Shown here in pieces: positions 34,204 through 37,373 of a stretch of 37,373 nucleotides of DNA. How positions within the stretch are numbered: position 1 is the first letter of the stretch; every line of letters begins with the position of its first letter. Source of the stretch: Bacteroidota bacterium (GTDB lineage: Bacteria; Bacteroidota; Bacteroidia; Chitinophagales; Chitinophagaceae); assembly GCA_947454025.1 (NCBI GenBank), contig CANGIZ010000015.1, forward strand, positions 1 to 37,373. The letters are read 5' to 3'. Made by a program: the position numbers and the translations under genes. The notes under the pieces were generated by a model. The model ran no database searches. It was given only the letters and a program-made list of their open reading frames with translations, and was not told the origin of the DNA.

Positions 34204-34659
34204 ATGTCAAACAACCAATTTAAACGAGGGGAACTATACAGTGTCATTAATGGCATGGCCACGATTGCGGTAGCCCGTCGACTACAAAAGAATTTTCGTA
34301 ACGCAGGATTAGAAATCACCATCGAACAATGGTCGGTATTGTACCATTTGTGGAAGGAAGACGGATTAAGTCAACAAGAATTAGGCGTGCGCACTTTTAG
34401 AGACAAAGCAAGTATCACACGATTAATTGACAACCTTGAAAAATTAGGATTGGTTACGCGTGTTGCAAGTACTAGTGATAGGCGCATTAATAAAGTGTGT
34501 TTAACCGATGCGGCAAAACCATTGCAGCAAAGTACTTACGAATTAGCCAACACGACCATGAATGAAGCATTGCAAAATATTAGTAAGGAAGAAATTGAAG
34601 TGGTGAAAAATGTATTGCAGCGTGTGTATGATAATTTAACGCATCCCGATTTGATATAA
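34204..34659 (+). CDS. MarR family transcriptional regulator
   Basis: A 151-residue winged-helix regulator. The DNA-binding core covers about 40-105: ITIEQWSVLYHLWKEDGLSQQELG (helix-turn-helix), then FRDKASITRLIDNLEKLGLV and the wing RVASTSDRRINKVCLT. N- and C-terminal helices (about 10-35 and 115-150) form the dimer region. MarR proteins usually repress their own gene and neighbours until a ligand binds. A palindrome lies at its transcription start, and an acyl-CoA dehydrogenase follows 58 nt downstream on the same strand, so a lipid or aromatic ligand is possible but unproven. Confidence 0.92.
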   Translation: MSNNQFKRGELYSVINGMATIAVARRLQKNFRNAGLEITIEQWSVLYHLWKEDGLSQQELGVRTFRDKASITRLIDNLEKLGLVTRVASTSDRRINKVCLTDAAKPLQQSTYELANTTMNEALQNISKEEIEVVKNVLQRVYDNLTHPDLI

Positions 34660-34717
34660 AACTAGTCATTTGAAAAAGACAGCTTAAAATATTCGACAAA
34701 AAATTAAAACCTATTTT

Positions 34718-36493
34718 ATGGGAACAACAATTCACGGAGGAGAATGGATCATCAAGGAAGTAAAAGCAAGTGATGTTTTTATTCCTGAAGATTTTAACGA
34801 GGAGCAATTAATGGTACGCGATATGTGTACTCAATTTGTAGATGGAGAAGTATTACCAGTTGCAGACCGTATTGATAAATTAGAGCCCGGCTTAATGCCA
34901 TCACTCCTAGCTAAAGCAGGTGAACAAGGCCTTTTGGGCATTACCGTACCTGAGCAATATGGAGGACTGGGAAAAGATTTTATCACTTCTATTATTGTAG
35001 CAGAATATTTAGGTGGAGGATATTCTTTCTCTGTTGCTAATGCTGCACATACTGGAATTGGGACATTACCTATTTTATATTTTGGTACCGAAGCGCAAAG
35101 AACAAAATATGTACCTAAGTTGGCAAGCGGCGAATGGAAAGGTTCTTATGGATTAACCGAACCCAATAGTGGATCCGATGCATTGAGTGCAAAGAGTACT
35201 GCAAAATTATCCGAGGATGGAAAACATTATATTTTAAACGGACAAAAATGTTGGATCACTAATGGTGGTTTTGCAGATGTTTATACGGTGTTTGCAAAAA
35301 TTGATGGAGAACAATTCACTGCCTTTATTTTAGAAAGAGGCATGGAAGGATTTACACAAGGACCAGAAGAACATAAAATGGGAATCAAAGGTTCAAGCAC
35401 GGTGCAATTGTATTTTCAAGATTGTAAGGTGCCTGTTGAAAATGTATTAGGAGAAATTGGCAAAGGACATATCATTGCCTTTAACATTTTAAATATTGGT
35501 CGATTAAAATTGGGCGCAGCTACACTAGGTGGTGCAAGAAGAGCATTAACAACAAGTGTACAATATGCAAAAACAAGAGAGCAATTTAAATTGCCAATTG
35601 TAAAATTTGGTGCCATCCGACATAAGTTAGCCGAAATGGCCATTCAAATGTGGGTGGGTGAAACTGCACTATACCGCGTGTCTCGCAATATTGATGAGAT
35701 GGAAGCAGAATTAGCAGCAAGTGGAAAAAATTTATCTGAATCTTTATTGGGTGCAGCCGAAGAATATGCGATTGAGTGTGCCATTTTAAAAGTATTTGGA
35801 TCTGAAACCTTGGATTATATCGTTGACGAAGGTGTACAAATTCATGGCGGAAACGGATACAGCGACGAGTATACCATTTCAAAAGCTTATCGTGATAGCC
35901 GTATCAATAGAATTTACGAAGGCACCAATGAAATTAATAGATTGTTAACAGTGGACATGGTTTTAAAACGCGCTATGAAAGGCAAGTTGGATTTAATGGG
36001 ACCAGCCATGAGTGTACAACAAGAATTAATGAGTATCCCCGATTTTGGTTCGGAGGAAGAAGGTGCATTTGCTAAAGAGAAAAAAGCAATCGCGAATTTT
36101 AAGAAATGTATTTTAATGGTAGCTGGAGCAGCGGTACAAAAATTAATGATGACATTGAACAAGGAGCAAGAAATTCTTATGAATATTGCCGACATGTCTA
36201 TCATTACTTTCCATGCAGAGAGTGCCTTATTAAGATTAGAGAAATTAACTGCACAAAAAGGAGCAGCAGCCACTGCAATACAAGCCGACATTGTACGCAC
36301 TTATATTTACGATGCAGCCGATGCAATTAATAAAGCAGGAAAAGATGCGTTGAATTCATTTGCAGAAGGAGATGAATTAAGAATGATGCATATTGGATTA
36401 AAGCGATTTACAAAAGTAGATCCATTTAATACCAAGGAAGCGCGTCGCAGAATCTGTGCACAATTAGTAGCCGATGACGGTTACAAATTGTAA
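34718..36493 (+). CDS. Acyl-CoA dehydrogenase (long, VLCAD-like form)
   Basis: FAD enzyme that introduces the trans-2 double bond in acyl-CoA during fatty acid beta-oxidation. The 591-residue protein has the usual core (about 30-410): LGITVPEQYGGLG, YGLTEPNSGSDA, NGQKCWITNGGFADVYTVFA, REQFKLPIVKFGAIRHKLAEMA and the catalytic base Glu401 in RIYEGTNEINRL. A C-terminal extension of about 180 residues (415-591) marks it as the longer VLCAD-like class. It probably shares the marR transcript, since the 58-nt gap holds no clear promoter. A terminator lies at 36558-36585. Confidence 0.93.
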   Translation: MGTTIHGGEWIIKEVKASDVFIPEDFNEEQLMVRDMCTQFVDGEVLPVADRIDKLEPGLMPSLLAKAGEQGLLGITVPEQYGGLGKDFITSIIVAEYLGGGYSFSVANAAHTGIGTLPILYFGTEAQRTKYVPKLASGEWKGSYGLTEPNSGSDALSAKSTAKLSEDGKHYILNGQKCWITNGGFADVYTVFAKIDGEQFTAFILERGMEGFTQGPEEHKMGIKGSSTVQLYFQDCKVPVENVLGEIGKGHIIAFNILNIGRLKLGAATLGGARRALTTSVQYAKTREQFKLPIVKFGAIRHKLAEMAIQMWVGETALYRVSRNIDEMEAELAASGKNLSESLLGAAEEYAIECAILKVFGSETLDYIVDEGVQIHGGNGYSDEYTISKAYRDSRINRIYEGTNEINRLLTVDMVLKRAMKGKLDLMGPAMSVQQELMSIPDFGSEEEGAFAKEKKAIANFKKCILMVAGAAVQKLMMTLNKEQEILMNIADMSIITFHAESALLRLEKLTAQKGAAATAIQADIVRTYIYDAADAINKAGKDALNSFAEGDELRMMHIGLKRFTKVDPFNTKEARRRICAQLVADDGYKL

Positions 36494-36557
36494 TGCACCC
36501 TTAGTATGTGTTTCGGGGTTTAGATTTTAATATTGAATTGATGATTTAGGTTTTAAG

Positions 36558-36585
36558 CGTCCCAGCAAATTGTTGGGACGTTTTT
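36558..36585 (+). terminator. Rho-independent terminator after the acyl-CoA dehydrogenase
   Basis: Stem CGTCCCAGC (36558-36566) pairs with GTTGGGACG (36572-36580) with one G-T pair and the 5-nt loop AAATT, then five T residues (36581-36585). It is 64 nt beyond the stop. Confidence 0.85.
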
Positions 36586-36601
36586 ATTTACTCAATGATC
36601 T

Positions 36602-37090
36602 CTAAACAATTTTAACGTTGCGCGAAAAACTTTCTTCCAAAGAAATTAAAGTCTCGGTACGTTCAATGCCTTTAATTTTTTGTAACTCATCATGCAATAC
36701 AAAACGTAACTGCTGAATATCTTTACAAACAATTTCAACAAACATGCTATAATTACCTGTTGTATAATTTACACGCACAACTTGTGGAATGGCTTTTAAT
36801 GCTTGCGCAACGGTATCATACATGGAACTTTTCTCTAAGTAAATTCCAATAAAAGCAATGATGTCATAACCCAACACTTTAAGGTCTACAGCTAATCTTT
36901 TACCTTGCACAATTCCTAGTTCTTCTAATTTTTTAATACGCACGTGAATGGTACCACCCGATACAAAAAACTGTTTACCCAGGTCGGCATAAGATACTTC
37001 GGCGTCCTGCATCATGGCTTGAATAATTTGCAAATCCAGTTTATCGAGGCTTTTGTCAATGTTTAATTTAGCGTTATTTTTAGGCTCCAT
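36602..37090 (-). CDS. Lrp/AsnC family transcriptional regulator
   Basis: A 162-residue regulator with an N-terminal HTH (about 17-68: LDKLDLQIIQAMMQDAEVSYADLGKQ and FVSGGTIHVRIKKLEELGIV) and a C-terminal RAM/ligand-binding domain (about 75-155: DIIAFIGIYLEKSSMYDTVAQALKAIPQVVRVNYTTGNYSMFVEIVC). Such proteins form octamers and often sense amino acids. The ligand is unknown. The gene stands alone, convergent with the acyl-CoA dehydrogenase; its upstream region (37091-37160) is very AT-rich but has no exact TAnnTTTG on this strand. Confidence 0.92.
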   Translation of the reverse strand: MEPKNNAKLNIDKSLDKLDLQIIQAMMQDAEVSYADLGKQFFVSGGTIHVRIKKLEELGIVQGKRLAVDLKVLGYDIIAFIGIYLEKSSMYDTVAQALKAIPQVVRVNYTTGNYSMFVEIVCKDIQQLRFVLHDELQKIKGIERTETLISLEESFSRNVKIV

Positions 37091-37161
37091 ATTTGTATAA
37101 TTTTAAATATAATTGCAAATTATTAAATATTTTCTACATTTTAAAAATAATACTTAAAATA

Positions 37162-37193
37162 TTTGCAACGCATAGGGCAATACCTTAGTTTTG
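37162..37193 (+). promoter_or_regulatory. Promoter facing right, ahead of the structured region
   Basis: TTTG (37162-37165), a 20-nt spacer and TAGTTTTG (37186-37193) are an exact match to the Bacteroidota consensus with ideal spacing. Transcription should begin near 37197-37200, into a region that codes for nothing recognisable. Confidence 0.65.
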
Positions 37194-37196
37194 ATA

Positions 37197-37373
37197 TATC
37201 AAATGAGGGGAAACATACCGAAACAGCTCAAATGAAAAGTTCTTAATACTGTGGGGTGATGAAATCTTGGCAGACATGCCCCCTTGTCTCGGGGGTGAGG
37301 ATAACGGGATAAATATAGCATAGAGCCGTCTAGCAATAGGCGACCAGGGTCGACCACTGAACTTTGTGCTACA
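37197..37373 (+). ncRNA. Candidate structured RNA (class unknown, cut by the window edge)
   Basis: The last 170 or so nt have a composition unlike the AT-rich spacers elsewhere, carry no open frame and follow a canonical promoter. A C5 hairpin (37279-37283 with 37291-37295, 7-nt loop, extended by two G-T pairs) is preceded by a D-arm-like stretch (ATG 37259-37261 with CAT 37275-37277, loop AAATC..TTGG..AGA) that resembles the D-arm of tRNA-Leu; no T-arm or matching acceptor follows. Short direct repeats CGACCA (37341, 37351) and a CGAC/GTCG hairpin (37341-37352) lie further on. Alternatives: a 5'-truncated group II intron domain I, a tRNA interrupted by an intron, or a new RNA. I cannot choose between them. 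Confidence 0.45.

Noticed and set aside
35914..36300. Open frame on the minus strand within the acyl-CoA dehydrogenase
   Set aside because: Fully inside a conserved enzyme and without promoter or family resemblance.
37090..37210. 5' boundary of an intact group II intron
   Set aside because: No GTGYG-type intron start is present upstream of the structured region, so an intact intron cannot be claimed.
37251..37297. Complete tRNA-Leu gene
   Set aside because: The D-arm and anticodon-type stem look right, but the loop holds no leucine anticodon, position 37 is T, and no T-arm or acceptor 3' strand follows within the window.
1..37373. Prophage, insertion sequence, CRISPR or restriction/defence system
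   Set aside because: No transposase, integrase, terminal inverted repeats, spacer-repeat pattern or defence-type genes were seen; the gene content is housekeeping.

Overview
The window is a stretch of ordinary chromosomal backbone from an AT-rich member of the Bacteroidota, most likely a Chitinophagaceae-type organism. The evidence is a gldC gliding gene, a DUF6089 outer-membrane protein, an IPExxxVDY-type protein, two OmpH/Skp paralogs directly downstream of bamA, and start sites without Shine-Dalgarno sequences. Many start sites instead sit next to matches to the Bacteroidota promoter (TTTG about 18-21 nt upstream of TAnnTTTG). The family-level placement is inference; the phylum is secure. 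I see no phage, plasmid, insertion sequence, CRISPR array or rRNA.

Layout. (1) 84-9497, minus strand: an envelope-biogenesis super-cluster, read CBS-domain protein, POTRA/Omp85-like protein, nadK, DUF6089 protein, uppS, bamA, ompH, ompH, murI. It joins outer-membrane insertion (BamA, Skp-like chaperones), the lipid carrier (UppS) and peptidoglycan precursor supply (MurI). (2) 9501-12779, minus: alpha/beta hydrolase, cvpA, yqeY, gldC and a glycosyltransferase-like protein, divergent from a MerR regulator (12865-13482, plus). (3) 13493-18561, minus: rsfS, ftsH, LUD-domain protein, lpxH, mscS, divergent from birA-selD (18666-20344, plus). (4) 20361-24709: IPExxxVDY protein and an M28 peptidase (minus), divergent from feoB (plus). 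(5) 24745-27987: bcp (minus), then a half-length carB and a half-length transketolase on plus, closed by a strong bidirectional terminator. (6) 28103-31874: pdxH and ctaA (minus), rnhB (plus), a Sua5/TsaC protein (minus) and a LuxR-type regulator (plus). (7) 31875-36493: an orphan korB and a GT2 glycosyltransferase (minus), then marR and an acyl-CoA dehydrogenase (plus). (8) 36602-37090: an Lrp/AsnC regulator (minus), followed by a structured, GC-richer region running off the right edge behind a canonical promoter.

Points that deserve a second look. First, a candidate non-coding RNA or ribozyme-like element at about 37197-37373. Second, three enzymes here lack their usual partner half or subunit: only the N-terminal half of CarB, only the C-terminal half of transketolase, and only the beta subunit of a 2-oxoacid:ferredoxin oxidoreductase. 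Third, a perfect 10-bp inverted repeat directly before the LuxR-type gene and a MarR-like palindrome at the marR start site. Fourth, repeated placement of the -7 promoter element only 3-9 nt before the start codon, which predicts leaderless mRNAs for many of these genes. I see no clearly new multi-gene system; most of the window is conserved housekeeping.
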